From Streptomyces yatensis (GTDB lineage Bacteria; Actinomycetota; Actinomycetes; Streptomycetales; Streptomycetaceae), in NCBI RefSeq assembly GCF_018069625.1, contig NZ_CP072941.1, positions 4,092,001 to 4,156,000 on the forward strand: a DNA stretch of 64,000 nucleotides. The letters run 5' to 3'. This document shows positions 1 through 7,828 of the stretch, in pieces. The notes beneath the pieces are model-generated. The model ran no database searches. It was not told where the DNA came from and was given only the letters and a program-made list of their open reading frames with translations. Each line of letters opens with the position of its first letter. The first letter of the stretch is position 1. Both the position numbers and the translations under genes were made by a program.

Positions 1-639
1 GAGCGCGTTGCCACGCTCGGACTGCAGCACCAGACCGGTGTGCACGGGCAGTCCGGCCGCCTCGGGGACATACGCGGTCTCGGCGGCGAACAGGTCGTCC
101 ACCTGCTCGGCCGAGACGGCGAGCTCCGCCATCCCGGTCCAGCCCGAGTCGGTGATCGCCAGCTCCGCGCGGTATTCCTCGGCGAGCAGCCCCACCGAGG
201 ACGCCTTGATGCGCAGTGGCAGGTCCTTCGATACGACGGTGACGTCGTACCCCTCGGCCTGCAGGTTTCTGGCGACCGCGAGGATCCGCGCGTCGTTGTC
301 CGGCATACGGCCGTGATTCAGGAAGGCCGCGGGCAGGACACCCGGGTCGGAGTGGTTGAGCTCGACACGCAGGGTCCCGCCCAGATCGCCGATCGGGATC
401 GGTGCGTCCAGGCGGCCGAAACGGACGCGGTACTCGTCCAGCAGGCGGAGCGCCTGCCGGGCGAAGTACCCCAGCTCCGGGTGGTGCCGCTTGGCCTCCA
501 GTTCCGTGACCACCACGACCGGCAGCACGACTTCGTGCTCGTCGAAGCGGGCCATGGCATTGGGGTCGGCCAGCAGGACGCTGGTGTCGAGGACATAGGT
601 GCGCCGGTCGTGCTCGCGGCGTTTCTTGCTGGTCACCAC
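1..639 (-). CDS. PhoH family protein (PIN domain plus PhoH ATPase), 3' end outside window
   Basis: The 213 visible residues form a PIN-like nuclease domain followed by the beginning of the linker to a PhoH P-loop ATPase. The N-terminus reads [12 protein letters not shown], which carries the first conserved PIN aspartate (about D18). Further acidic residues are E41 in VVVTELEAK and those of [12 protein letters not shown] around residue 110. Proteins of this type (mycobacterial PhoH2) are about 430 residues long and act as RNA helicase/nucleases, so roughly half the gene is missing. I chose the GTG at 639 because a GAGGGGG ribosome binding site lies about 9 bases upstream; a second GTG follows immediately. 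The family call is firm, but the ATPase half is not visible. Confidence 0.85.
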   Translation of the reverse strand, partial: MVTSKKRREHDRRTYVLDTSVLLADPNAMARFDEHEVVLPVVVVTELEAKRHHPELGYFARQALRLLDEYRVRFGRLDAPIPIGDLGGTLRVELNHSDPGVLPAAFLNHGRMPDNDARILAVARNLQAEGYDVTVVSKDLPLRIKASSVGLLAEEYRAELAITDSGWTGMAELAVSAEQVDDLFAAETAYVPEAAGLPVHTGLVLQSERGNAL

Positions 640-967
640 GGGTGGACGTACCCCCTCGGGAGAGGTTGGGGTGCGACGGCGTCGCGGGAGTGAGGTATCC
701 CCGCCGTAGACGGGGAACGGACCGGGCTCAGGCCCTACTGGGAGGGCCGAGCGCCGGCCCTCCGCGTCATACGCACGATCCGCACAGTCGTCCGTGTGCA
801 AAGGGCCTCCCGGACGGACGGCCCATGCCGTCCGCTGGCAGTTCGACACCCAACTGGACAGGTGGGACAGGGCGTCGACCTGGAAGGGATATTCCCTCGA
901 ACGTGCGGGGGCATGCAACGGCATATGACGGCGCGGATATGAACGTTGTGAAACCAGCGTGCTACAC
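640..967. other. Intergenic region upstream of the PhoH gene
   Basis: This stretch holds the promoter region for the leftward PhoH gene and the space downstream of the isoprenyl transferase gene. Open frames crossing it have no ribosome binding site or recognisable domain and look like GC-driven artefacts. I see no RNA gene here. Confidence 0.5.
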
Positions 968-1007
968 GGCCCGGGGCCGGACGCCGAGCGGCGTCCGGCC
1001 CCGGGCC
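968..1007. terminator. Strong hairpin downstream of the isoprenyl transferase gene
   Basis: A perfect 18-bp inverted repeat (968-985 with 990-1007) closes on the four-base loop GAGC. It starts 27 bases past the stop codon of the leftward isoprenyl transferase gene, so it probably terminates that transcript. No clear U-tract follows, which is common for streptomycete terminators. Confidence 0.8.
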
Positions 1008-1034
1008 GGTGAACTGCGGTGCTACAGACCGGAA

Positions 1035-1796
1035 CTAGTAGCCGTACCTGCGATGACGGGCGGCGTAGTCACGCAGTGCGCGGAGGAAGTCGACCTTGCG
1101 GAAAGCGGGCCAGAAAACTTCACAGAAGTAGTACTCCGAATGGGCGCTCTGCCACAGCATGAAGCCCGAGAGCCGCTGCTCACCGCTGGTGCGGATGACC
1201 AGGTCGGGATCGGGCTGCCCACGGGTGTACAGGTGTTCGGAGATGAGGTCGATGTCGACGACCTCGGCGAGCTCCTCGAAGGAGGTGCCCTTGGTGGCGT
1301 GGTCCAGCAGCAGCGACCGCACCGCGTCGGCGATCTCCTGCCGTCCGCCGTAGCCGACGGCCACGTTGACCAGTATTCCGTCGATGTGCTCGGTGTCCCG
1401 CTCGGCCTCCTTGAGGACCGTCTGGGTCCGGGAGGGCAGCAGATCGCGGTTGCCGACGTGGTGCACCCGCCAGCGGCCGTCGGTGGCCAGATCGCGCACC
1501 GCGCCCTCGATGATGCTCAGGAGCGGGCCCAGCTCGTCCTCGGGGCGGTCCAGGTTGTCGGTGGAGAGCAGCCAGAGGGTGACGACCTCGACGTCCGTCT
1601 CGCTGCACCAGCCGAGCAGCTCCTGGATCTTGCTGGCGCCCGCCTTGTGGCCCTGCTCGGCGGTGCCACCGGCCGCGCGGGCCCAGCGGCGGTTGCCGTC
1701 GAGGATGACGCCGATGTGCTTGGGCACCTGGGCGTGATCGAGGCGGCCTTCCACCCGGCGTGCGTAGAGCCCGTACACCAGGTCGCGCAACTTCAC
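1035..1796 (-). CDS. Isoprenyl transferase (cis-prenyltransferase, UppS family)
   Basis: This 254-residue enzyme belongs to the cis-prenyl diphosphate synthase family, which adds isopentenyl units in Z configuration to allylic diphosphates. [14 protein letters not shown] holds the catalytic aspartate of motif [17 protein letters not shown] and SEYYF are the conserved C-terminal substrate-binding motifs. The start is the GTG at 1796 ([14 protein letters not shown]), preceded by GAGGGG/GGAAG; an open frame continues to 2051 but has no coding character. Actinobacteria usually carry two paralogues, an undecaprenyl diphosphate synthase and a short-chain Z,E-farnesyl diphosphate synthase like Rv1086. 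Its PhoH neighbour, and TrhA and YyaL genes elsewhere in the window, suggest the Rv1086 type, but chain length cannot be read from sequence alone. Confidence 0.9.
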   Translation of the reverse strand: MKLRDLVYGLYARRVEGRLDHAQVPKHIGVILDGNRRWARAAGGTAEQGHKAGASKIQELLGWCSETDVEVVTLWLLSTDNLDRPEDELGPLLSIIEGAVRDLATDGRWRVHHVGNRDLLPSRTQTVLKEAERDTEHIDGILVNVAVGYGGRQEIADAVRSLLLDHATKGTSFEELAEVVDIDLISEHLYTRGQPDPDLVIRTSGEQRLSGFMLWQSAHSEYYFCEVFWPAFRKVDFLRALRDYAARHRRYGY

Positions 1797-2079
1797 GTCT
1801 TCCAGCCCCTCAGTGCCTCGCCATGGCGGTCCGCCCCAAGGCCGACACCCTACTGCGGGGCGGGAGGGCTGGCTAACCGGGACGGCCAAAAGACCGCACT
1901 GCGTCACGCTTCGTAGCCGACCGTGCGGGATACGTGCCGCCCCCGGGGCCTCGGATGCCCGAAATAGAGCGGGCCGGTCCGTGGGGGGGAGTACGGACCG
2001 GCCCGAGGGGGGGCTTCCACCATAACGCTTCGTGAGGGGATGTCCATGCATCGGCGGGCCGACAATTCGCGCGCCGGTC

Positions 2080-2823
2080 TCATCCGGCCCCGAGCGCCCC
2101 CAGCACCAGCCCCGCGCCGGCCCCGAGGATCATGAAAGGACCGAACGCCATCGCGGTCCGGCGCCCGGCCCGCCGGGTCAGCACCAGGGCCACGGCGCAG
2201 CAGGAGCCCAGCAGCAGTCCGGCGATGGCACCCACGAAGAGCACGTCCCAGCCGTACCAGCCCAGGGCGACCCCCAGCGTCAGCGCCAGCTTGACGTCAC
2301 CGAACCCCATCCCGCTCGGGCTGATCAGGAAGAGCACCAGATACGCCCCGCCCAGCACCGCGCCGCCCAGCAGCGCCCGCGGCCAGGACCCGGCGCTGTG
2401 CGGCAGCAGCGCCGCCGCGCCGAGCAGCACCGCGGCCCCGCCGGCCATGGGCAGGGTGAGGACGTCCGGCAGCCGGTTGACCGCCAGGTCCACACCGGTG
2501 AGCAGCACCCCCAGCGGCACCAGCAGCAGCCACACCGCCAGCTCCGGGCGCGCGCCGACTGCCGCCGCCAGGCCCGCGCACACCAGTGCGGTGAGCACCG
2601 CGGGCACCGGACCCGCCCCGTAGTCGCGCTCGCCGCCCCGGCAGCCGGCGCAGCGGGCGGGGCCCAGCCAGCCGCGCGCCGGGCCGGTGAGCGCGTGCCC
2701 GCGCGGACAGGCGCCGCGCCAGGGCTCCTCCGGATCGACGGCCAGCCGGTAGAGCGGGCGCGGTACGAGCAGCCCGGCGGCCGCGCCGTACGCGGCGGCG
2801 AGCACGATCAGCAGCGGTTGCAC
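2080..2823 (-). CDS. Prepilin peptidase (A24 family, TadV/PilD type)
   Basis: A 247-residue polytopic membrane protease with two catalytic aspartates in the expected contexts: GVDLAVNRLPD (about residues 110-120) and the GxGD-type motif GMGFGDVKL (about 171-179). Several hydrophobic helices surround them. A cysteine cluster near residues 39-61 (ACPRGH, ARCAGC) recalls the zinc-binding loop of bifunctional PilD enzymes, although the methylase domain is reduced. It would cleave class III prepilins at the inner face of the membrane, and its likely substrates are the Flp pilin at 7389-7553 and the TadE/G pseudopilins. It stands alone, about 2.5 kb beyond the end of the Tad operon. The ATG at 2823 gives the full first helix. 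Confidence 0.88.
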   Translation of the reverse strand: MQPLLIVLAAAYGAAAGLLVPRPLYRLAVDPEEPWRGACPRGHALTGPARGWLGPARCAGCRGGERDYGAGPVPAVLTALVCAGLAAAVGARPELAVWLLLVPLGVLLTGVDLAVNRLPDVLTLPMAGGAAVLLGAAALLPHSAGSWPRALLGGAVLGGAYLVLFLISPSGMGFGDVKLALTLGVALGWYGWDVLFVGAIAGLLLGSCCAVALVLTRRAGRRTAMAFGPFMILGAGAGLVLGALGAG

Positions 2824-2906
2824 GGGCCGAGCCTACGGAAGCGCCCGGCCGGTGGAACACTGCGCGGGAAGGGCGGACGGCGCGGGAAGGGCCGAAGGGG
2901 GGCCGG

Positions 2907-3380
2907 ATGGTGGGCCGCTGGCGGGACGGTACGGGGACGCTGCACGTGGTCGGCGGCGCGGACGGAGCGGACGGCGCAGAGGAGGACCGGGAGGGCGCGA
3001 AGGGCAGCGCGGGGCGCGCGGAGGGCTTGCGCGCAGGGCGCGCGGCGGGCATTCCGCTCACCATCGCCGCCTCCTACCGCGCCCGCGCCCGCGGTCTGCT
3101 CGGCCGGGACGGCCTGACCGGCGCACTCCTGCTCACCCCGGCGAGCGGGGTGCACACCTTCCGGATGCGGTTCGCCATCGACGTCGCGTATCTGGACCGG
3201 CGGCTCACCGTCGTGGACGTCCACACCCTGCGCCCCGGCCGGCTCGGGCGCCCCAGGCTGCGCTCCCGCCATGTCCTGGAGGCGGAGGCGGGCGCGTTGG
3301 AGCGCTGGGGCGTGCGGCGGGGCGTGCGCGTCGTGATCGCCCCCGGGCCTTCAGCGCCGCCCCCTCCTTCTGTACGCTGA
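2907..3380 (+). CDS. DUF192 family protein
   Basis: This 157-residue protein ends in a DUF192 domain (about residues 50-145). The domain is marked by ARGLLGRDGLTGALLLTP, the core motif VHTFRMRFAIDVAYLD and a late V..LEAEAGALERWGV segment. The function of DUF192 is not established. The first 45 residues are Gly/Asp/Ala-rich and variable and look disordered. The ATG at 2907 follows an AAGGGGGG ribosome binding site. It is divergent from the prepilin peptidase and is followed closely by the cold-shock gene. A DUF192 gene near tad loci is common in actinobacteria, but a functional link is only inferred. Confidence 0.82.
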   Translation: MVGRWRDGTGTLHVVGGADGADGAEEDREGAKGSAGRAEGLRAGRAAGIPLTIAASYRARARGLLGRDGLTGALLLTPASGVHTFRMRFAIDVAYLDRRLTVVDVHTLRPGRLGRPRLRSRHVLEAEAGALERWGVRRGVRVVIAPGPSAPPPPSVR

Positions 3381-3482
3381 CTTCTCGGTGTCATGGTTGG
3401 GACGCCCTCGGTCGCGGTCGAGATTCATCGAGGTGGCGGTCGGGATCATCGAGGTAGAGGTAGTAGGGGTAGGGGTGGCACG

Positions 3483-3890
3483 GTGACGACCACGGGCAAG
3501 ATTCTGCGTTTCGACGAGTTCCGCGGCTACGGCTTCATCGCTCCGGACGACGGTGGCGAGGACGTCTTCATGCACGCCAACGACCTGCTGGACGAGAAGC
3601 ACCTGTTCCAGCCGGGGTCCAAGGTGCGGTTCGTCCCCGAGTACGGCGACAAGGGGCCCAAGGCGTCGGAGGTCCGCGTCCTCGAGCGCGCCGCCGCGCC
3701 GGCCGTACGCCCCTCCTCCGGGCCGGACGGGGACGACACCATGTGCGATGTGCTGTCGGCCGCCGAGCTCCGGCAGGAGCTCACCGAGGCGCTGGTCGAG
3801 ATGGGCGGCAGCCTGACCGCCGACCAGATCAAGCAGGTGCGCCGGCGGGTCATCGAGCTCGCCCAGGCGCACAACTGGATCGAATCCTGA
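3483..3890 (+). CDS. Cold-shock domain protein with C-terminal helical extension
   Basis: A 135-residue protein with an N-terminal OB-fold cold-shock domain (residues 1-66). RNP-like motifs are GYGFIAPDD and EDVFMHAND, followed by GSKVRFVPEYGDKGPKA. The C-terminal 50 residues (ELRQELTEALVEMGGSLTA and onward) are predicted helical, unlike the 67-residue CspA at 26126. It probably binds single-stranded RNA or DNA. The open frame begins at 3393, but the GTG at 3483 has a proper AGGGG site and puts the protein start right before the domain. Upstream DNA (3420-3480) is a run of GAGGT/GTAGGGGTAGG purine repeats. A bidirectional terminator follows directly. Confidence 0.88.
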   Translation: MTTTGKILRFDEFRGYGFIAPDDGGEDVFMHANDLLDEKHLFQPGSKVRFVPEYGDKGPKASEVRVLERAAAPAVRPSSGPDGDDTMCDVLSAAELRQELTEALVEMGGSLTADQIKQVRRRVIELAQAHNWIES

Positions 3891-3903
3891 CAGCGGACTG
3901 AAA

Positions 3904-3940
3904 GAGCCGCCGCCGCGACGGACCGTCGCGGCGGCGGCTC
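3904..3940. terminator. Bidirectional terminator between convergent genes
   Basis: A perfect 16-bp stem (3904-3919 with 3925-3940) and a five-base loop sit between the rightward cold-shock gene and the leftward permease gene. It is preceded by AAA on the plus strand, which gives U residues after the stem on the minus strand. Confidence 0.85.
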
Positions 3941-5236
3941 TCAGCTACCGGTGACCTTCAGCATCATCCACATCGCCGCCGTCGCGGCCACCACGGTCGC
4001 CGGTGCGGTCAGCAGCCCCAGACGGGTGAACACCCCCAGGTCGGAGCCGGTGTCCGGCTCATGGTGGTGCACTATGCGCCGCCACAGCAGGGTGGCCAGG
4101 GAGCCGACATAGGTGAGGTTCGGGCCCAGGTTGACGCCGATCAGCACGGCGAGCACCGGCCCGGTGCCGCCCGCGGAGGCGATCGGCAGCAGCGCCAGCA
4201 CGGCGGGCAGATTGTTGATGAGGTTGGCCAGCACCGCCGCAACCGCCGCGATCCCGAGCAGTGCGGGCAGGCTCGTCCCGGTGGGCAGCACCTGGGTCAG
4301 CGCGTCCTGGAGACCGCCCGCCAGCACGGCCTGGACCACCACTCCGAGCGCCAGCACGAACAGGCAGAACAGCGGCCCGGCCGCGCCGATGGCCCCCCTT
4401 ACCGTCGTCTCGCGCCGCCGCAGCGCCCTTACGGTGAGCACGAGGGCGCCCGCCCAGGCCGCCCACTGGGGGTCGAGGCCCGCCAGCGAGGTGCCGACGA
4501 ACCCGGCGAGGGTCAGCAGCAGCACGGTCAGCGCGAAGACCGGCACCCGAGGCCAGTCGGCGGGCGGGGGCTCGGTGGTCCCGGCGGCCAGATCGGCCGC
4601 GAAGAAGCGGCGGAAGACCAGATACTCGATGCCGATGGTCACCACCCAGGCGGGCCCCATCAGCACGGCGAACCGGGTGAAGGAGACCCCACCGGCCTGC
4701 AGGGCGAGCAGATTGGTGAGGTTGGAGACCGGGAGGAGCAGGGACGCCGAGTTCGACAGATGGGCGCAGGCGTACACATGCGGCCGGGACCGCGCCCCGA
4801 GCTTGGCCGCCGTGGCGAACACCACGGGCGTGAGCAGCACGACGGTGGCGTCCAGGCTCAGTACGGCGGTGACGACGGCCGCGACGGCGAACACCCCGCC
4901 CATGAGCCGGTCCGTACGCCCCGCGCAGGCCCGCGCCACGGCCTGGCCCGCCGCCTCGAAGAGCCCCTCGTCCGCGCACATCCGGGCCAGCAGCAGCACA
5001 GCGGCCAGAAAGCCCACGACGGGCAGCAGCTCCTGGGTCTCCGTCCAGGCCCGGGCGGGCGAGACCGCCCCGGTGGCCACGACGATCCCGGCGGCGGGCA
5101 CGGCCGCGACCGCCTCCGGCAGGCCCCGGGGGCGCACCACCGCGAAGGCCAGGACGCCGAGGAGCAAGACGACGGAAAGGGACTCGGCGACGGCGGTACT
5201 CAGAACGGACTCCGGCAGATGGTGTGATCGGCACAC
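3941..5236 (-). CDS. SLC13/ArsB-type membrane permease
   Basis: A 431-residue integral membrane protein of the ion transporter superfamily that includes ArsB, NhaD and SLC13 carriers. About eleven hydrophobic segments are visible. The two inverted halves carry the family-type re-entrant motifs LSNSASLLLPVSNLTNLLA (about 160-178) and NLINNLPAVLALLPIA (about 343-358), plus GVNLGPNLTYVGSLATLL. The conserved Asn/Asp residues fit anion or sodium-coupled transport. No ArsR, ArsC or other arsenic gene lies nearby, so the substrate is unknown. The GTG at 5236 is the first possible start, though its ribosome binding site is poor. A start up to ten codons later would leave the first helix intact. Confidence 0.82.
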   Translation of the reverse strand: MCRSHHLPESVLSTAVAESLSVVLLLGVLAFAVVRPRGLPEAVAAVPAAGIVVATGAVSPARAWTETQELLPVVGFLAAVLLLARMCADEGLFEAAGQAVARACAGRTDRLMGGVFAVAAVVTAVLSLDATVVLLTPVVFATAAKLGARSRPHVYACAHLSNSASLLLPVSNLTNLLALQAGGVSFTRFAVLMGPAWVVTIGIEYLVFRRFFAADLAAGTTEPPPADWPRVPVFALTVLLLTLAGFVGTSLAGLDPQWAAWAGALVLTVRALRRRETTVRGAIGAAGPLFCLFVLALGVVVQAVLAGGLQDALTQVLPTGTSLPALLGIAAVAAVLANLINNLPAVLALLPIASAGGTGPVLAVLIGVNLGPNLTYVGSLATLLWRRIVHHHEPDTGSDLGVFTRLGLLTAPATVVAATAAMWMMLKVTGS

Positions 5237-5263
5237 CCATGATGCGGCATCGCGCCGACACGG

Positions 5264-5391
5264 CCGCTCAGCCGGTCCCGGGGAGCCGGAAGCGGGGACC
5301 GCCGGCTCGCCCGTCCCGGGGAGCCGGAAGCCGGGACCGCTCAGCCCGCCCTGGGCAGCCGGGACCGCTCACCCGGTCCTGGGGAAGCTGA
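5264..5391. repeat. Imperfect tandem repeat of about 38 bp
   Basis: Two 38-bp units (5264-5301 and 5302-5339) share the core gtcccggggagccggaag. A shortened third copy (5340-5367) and a fourth partial copy (5368-5391) follow. The fourth is the 3' end of the OmpA-domain gene, encoding its last residues FPRTG and the stop. The array thus looks like serial duplication of the gene's own 3' end into the intergenic space. Confidence 0.7.
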
Positions 5392-6016
5392 CCTCCACCC
5401 GGCGGTTGCGCTTGCGCCCCTCCTCGCTCGCGTTGTCCGCGATCGGGTACTGCTCGCCGTAACCCCGGATCTCGTAGTTGACCGAGGGGTCGAGGTCCTC
5501 GGCGAGCGCCTGCTGCACCGCGTTGGCCCGCTGCTTCGACAGCACGATGCCATGGCCCGCGGAGCCCAGGTTGTCGGTGAAGCCGAAGACGCGGACGCTC
5601 TTCGCGTTCTGCCGCTCGGCCTCGGAGGCGATCTCCTTGATCCGGGCCTTGGCGTCGCCGCCCAGCTTGGCGCTGTCCTTGCCGAAGAGCACCTCGGCCT
5701 GGAGGGCGAACTTCACCTTGGCGTTGGTGTCCTCCCGCCGCTCGTCGCCGTCGTCCGTCTCGACCACGGACTTGATGTCCAGGACCCGGCCGGGTGCCAG
5801 CTTGGCGCCCTCGGGCATCCGCAGATCGGAGTCGTTGGCGTCGATCTTCAGGGGCGGGGTGGTGTCGGCGGGCGCGCCGGGGCCGCTCTCCGCATGGGCG
5901 GGCGGCGCCGGGGCGGTGAGGGTGACCAGGAGCGCGGTGGAGGCCAGCGCGGCGAGCACGGGGCCGCGACGCGCGGGGCGGTGGGCCGTCGTCTGCGGTG
6001 TCATGGCCCGGCTCAT
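5369..6016 (-). CDS. OmpA-family protein at the end of the Tad operon
   Basis: A 215-residue secreted protein with a signal peptide (LAALASTALLVTLTAPAPPAHAES, shown here only as its h-region VLAALASTALLVTL) and a C-terminal OmpA domain (about residues 105-213). The domain core reads VLFGKDSAKLGGDAKARI, RVFGFTDNLGS, LSKQRANAVQQALA and RGYGEQYPIADN. It ends with NRRVEVSF, the usual OmpA finish with the Arg that binds diaminopimelate. In a monoderm this domain should grip peptidoglycan. The ATG at 6016 overlaps the stop of the upstream lipoprotein gene by four bases (ATGA), so translation is coupled. I infer a cell-wall anchoring role for the Tad machinery, with moderate confidence. Confidence 0.85.
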   Translation of the reverse strand: MSRAMTPQTTAHRPARRGPVLAALASTALLVTLTAPAPPAHAESGPGAPADTTPPLKIDANDSDLRMPEGAKLAPGRVLDIKSVVETDDGDERREDTNAKVKFALQAEVLFGKDSAKLGGDAKARIKEIASEAERQNAKSVRVFGFTDNLGSAGHGIVLSKQRANAVQQALAEDLDPSVNYEIRGYGEQYPIADNASEEGRKRNRRVEVSFPRTG

Positions 6017-6600
6017 CCGGAGAGGGTGATGCCGACGGACGGCATGGTCGGGATCTGGAAGTCGACGTCCTTGACGCTCTTCGGCGGAGCCGGGAACTGG
6101 GCGAACAGCGGCCGGCTCTCATTGGGCTTGATCCCGGAGAGCCCCGTGGTGCACAGACACTGGCCGTCGGTGTCCCGGAGGACGAGATAGCGCTTCTTGC
6201 CCTTCTCGTCGACCAGGGAGGCGCCGGAGACGGACGACAGGGACTTCACCTCGGTCTCCTTCGAGCGCCAGTCGATCGCGTTGAAGAGCCGGCTGCCGTG
6301 GTTGGTGACGGTGGCGTTCACCGTGACGAAACCGCCGTCGTCGCGCTCCGCGGAGTGCAGGGTGACGACGATCCCGCCGGGACCCTTCATCTCGCCGATG
6401 GTCTTGGAGGAGTCCGCGGCGGGCTCCTGGTCCCCGCCGTCGTCGTTGGGCGCGGTCGACGTCCGGTCCGCGCCGTCGCCGGGCTTCTTGTCGCCGTCGC
6501 CGTCACCGCTGCCGCACCCGGCCACGGCGAGGGCCAGGGCCGCGGCGAGCGCCGTCGCGGCGGCCCCCCTCCGGGCCTTCGTCGTGTGCCGAATGCTCAT
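6013..6600 (-). CDS. Lipoprotein of the Tad operon, function unknown
   Basis: A 195-residue protein with a lipoprotein signal peptide ending in the lipobox LAVAGC (Cys29). A Gly/Asp-rich linker (about 30-65) precedes a beta-rich domain with a VTVNATVTNHGSRLFNAIDW segment. This segment resembles the immunoglobulin-like DUF4352-type folds often found in exported actinobacterial lipoproteins. A Cys pair lies at CLC (about residues 147-149). It is the tenth gene of the leftward Tad operon, 42 bases after tadG, and is coupled to the OmpA gene. I do not recognise the family. An anchored partner for the OmpA protein is a reasonable inference. Confidence 0.75.
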   Translation of the reverse strand: MSIRHTTKARRGAAATALAAALALAVAGCGSGDGDGDKKPGDGADRTSTAPNDDGGDQEPAADSSKTIGEMKGPGGIVVTLHSAERDDGGFVTVNATVTNHGSRLFNAIDWRSKETEVKSLSSVSGASLVDEKGKKRYLVLRDTDGQCLCTTGLSGIKPNESRPLFAQFPAPPKSVKDVDFQIPTMPSVGITLSG

Positions 6601-6642
6601 CGCTCGCTGTCCTTTGCTCTTCGTTCGCTCGTCAGTCGGCCG

Positions 6643-7380
6643 TCAGTCGGCAAGGTGCACGGAGAAGAGGTCCTTGGCGTCGGGGAAGAGGTCGAGACGC
6701 GTCGGGTCGATGGTCAGGTCGAGTCCGTCGCAGCGGAGGTCGATGGGCGGCTTGTCGTCCTTGCCGTCGTCCTTACCGCCGTCCCCGCCCTCGTCGTCGT
6801 CCTTACCGCCGTCGTCCTTACCGCCGTCGTCCTTACCGCCGTCGTCCTTACCGCCGCCGCCCTGGCCGTCGTCGCCGGGCCCCTTGGTCGGCGGGGCGGG
6901 CGGCTCGGCCGTGCAGCGCGGGGCGACGACCGCCTTGGCGGTCGCCGTCGCGTGCTTGGTCTCCGTGCCGGGGATGACGGTCTTGCCCACGGGCTTCTGC
7001 GTCCTGACGGTGACGGTGAAGGACGTGGGGAGATAGCCCGGGACGCACCGCGGACCCGTGAGGTCCGCACCGTTCTGCTGGGCGAACCACTGGGCTCGCT
7101 CGCAGGCGTCACCCGTGCCGATCCCCCGCCCGTTCAGCAGGTCGTCCCATACGCTGCCGTTCGCGATCGCCTCCAGGAACCCCTTGCGCAGCTGGTCGCG
7201 GTAGTCCTGGGCGGCCGCGAGGGCCGCCGCGTCGGCGGCGGTCTGTCCGCCGTTGCGGGTGGCTCCGGCCTGGCCGACGGCGAAGAGGGCGAGCGCGAGG
7301 AAGAGCAGGGCCGCCACCGCGGTGATGTAGATCGGAAACGCCTGCCCCGCGTCGCTCCTGAGATCTCGGCGCGCTGTCAC
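6643..7380 (-). CDS. TadG-like pilus assembly protein with acidic GGKDD-repeat tail
   Basis: A 245-residue protein whose N-terminus DAGQAFPIYITAVAALLFLA is a class III prepilin-like signal: a short basic leader, a Gly, then a hydrophobic helix. Next comes the TadE/G alpha-helical stretch QTAADAAALAAAQDYRDQL and a small beta domain. Residues of the last third form a Gly/Lys/Asp repeat (GGKDD, four or more near-perfect copies) followed by a final 35-residue segment with a Cys. The GTG at 7380 lies six bases after the pilin stop, which fits translational coupling. It probably acts as a minor pseudopilin. The charged repeat is unusual and is listed as a finding. Confidence 0.8.
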   Translation of the reverse strand: MTARRDLRSDAGQAFPIYITAVAALLFLALALFAVGQAGATRNGGQTAADAAALAAAQDYRDQLRKGFLEAIANGSVWDDLLNGRGIGTGDACERAQWFAQQNGADLTGPRCVPGYLPTSFTVTVRTQKPVGKTVIPGTETKHATATAKAVVAPRCTAEPPAPPTKGPGDDGQGGGGKDDGGKDDGGKDDGGKDDDEGGDGGKDDGKDDKPPIDLRCDGLDLTIDPTRLDLFPDAKDLFSVHLAD

Positions 7381-7388
7381 GAGACCGG

Positions 7389-7553
7389 TCAGATGCCGAC
7401 GACCTGTGAGATCTTGTCGGAGATGGCGTTCGCGATCACGCTGCCGAAGTCCGTGGTCGACAGGACCAGCACGATGGCGACCACCACGGCGATGATGCCC
7501 AGATATTCGATCGAGGTCTGTCCCCGATCGTTCCGCATGACGCGCTTCCCCAT
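7389..7553 (-). CDS. Flp-type pilin (major pilin candidate)
   Basis: A 54-residue protein: leader MGKRVMRNDRG, then QTSIEYLGIIAVVVAIVLVL. Prepilin peptidase would cut after Gly11, leaving QTSIEY with the Glu at position +5 that Flp pilins need for assembly. The rest is one hydrophobic helix and a short polar tail. The ATG at 7553 has a GGAGGGG ribosome binding site; an open frame continues upstream to 7694 without coding character. Its 275-bp upstream gap and strong ribosome binding site suggest a separate promoter, as expected for the most abundant subunit. It is the likely substrate of the peptidase at 2080-2823. Confidence 0.9.
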   Translation of the reverse strand: MGKRVMRNDRGQTSIEYLGIIAVVVAIVLVLSTTDFGSVIANAISDKISQVVGI

Positions 7554-7609
7554 TGTGTTCCCCTCCATGGGCTGCCGGCCCACCATGGTCCGGCGACTCA
7601 ACCCCCGTG

Positions 7610-7625
7610 GTGTCGCTCGCGACAC
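7610..7625. promoter_or_regulatory. 16-bp palindrome upstream of the pilin gene
   Basis: GTGTCGC-TC-GCGACAC is an inverted repeat with perfect 7-base arms, 57 bases upstream of the pilin ATG in the 275-bp gap after tadC. It could be an operator or an mRNA hairpin controlling pilin dosage. The sequence alone does not decide. Confidence 0.4.
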
Positions 7626-7828
7626 GAGCAAAGTACGCCGAAACAGCCGTCTCGGAACAGTGCCCCAGGAAGCATTGCCTTCCCCGCTCACCACGTTCGA
7701 ACCGTGGACGTGACGACCGGCCCCGGTCGTGCATCCGTCTCACCCCCTCCCGCCACCGAGGAGTTCTCCGTCGACGACTGTCCCACATTCAATTGCAGCC
7801 GCGAAGGAGCTTCACCTAAAAGAGACCG

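Noticed and set aside
642..1916. A 424-codon open frame on the plus strand
   Set aside because: It runs through the terminator at 968-1007 and then antisense to the isoprenyl transferase gene and has no family match.
3941..5236. ArsB arsenite exporter as a resistance locus
   Set aside because: No arsR, arsC or metallochaperone is nearby, and the superfamily includes many other anion carriers.
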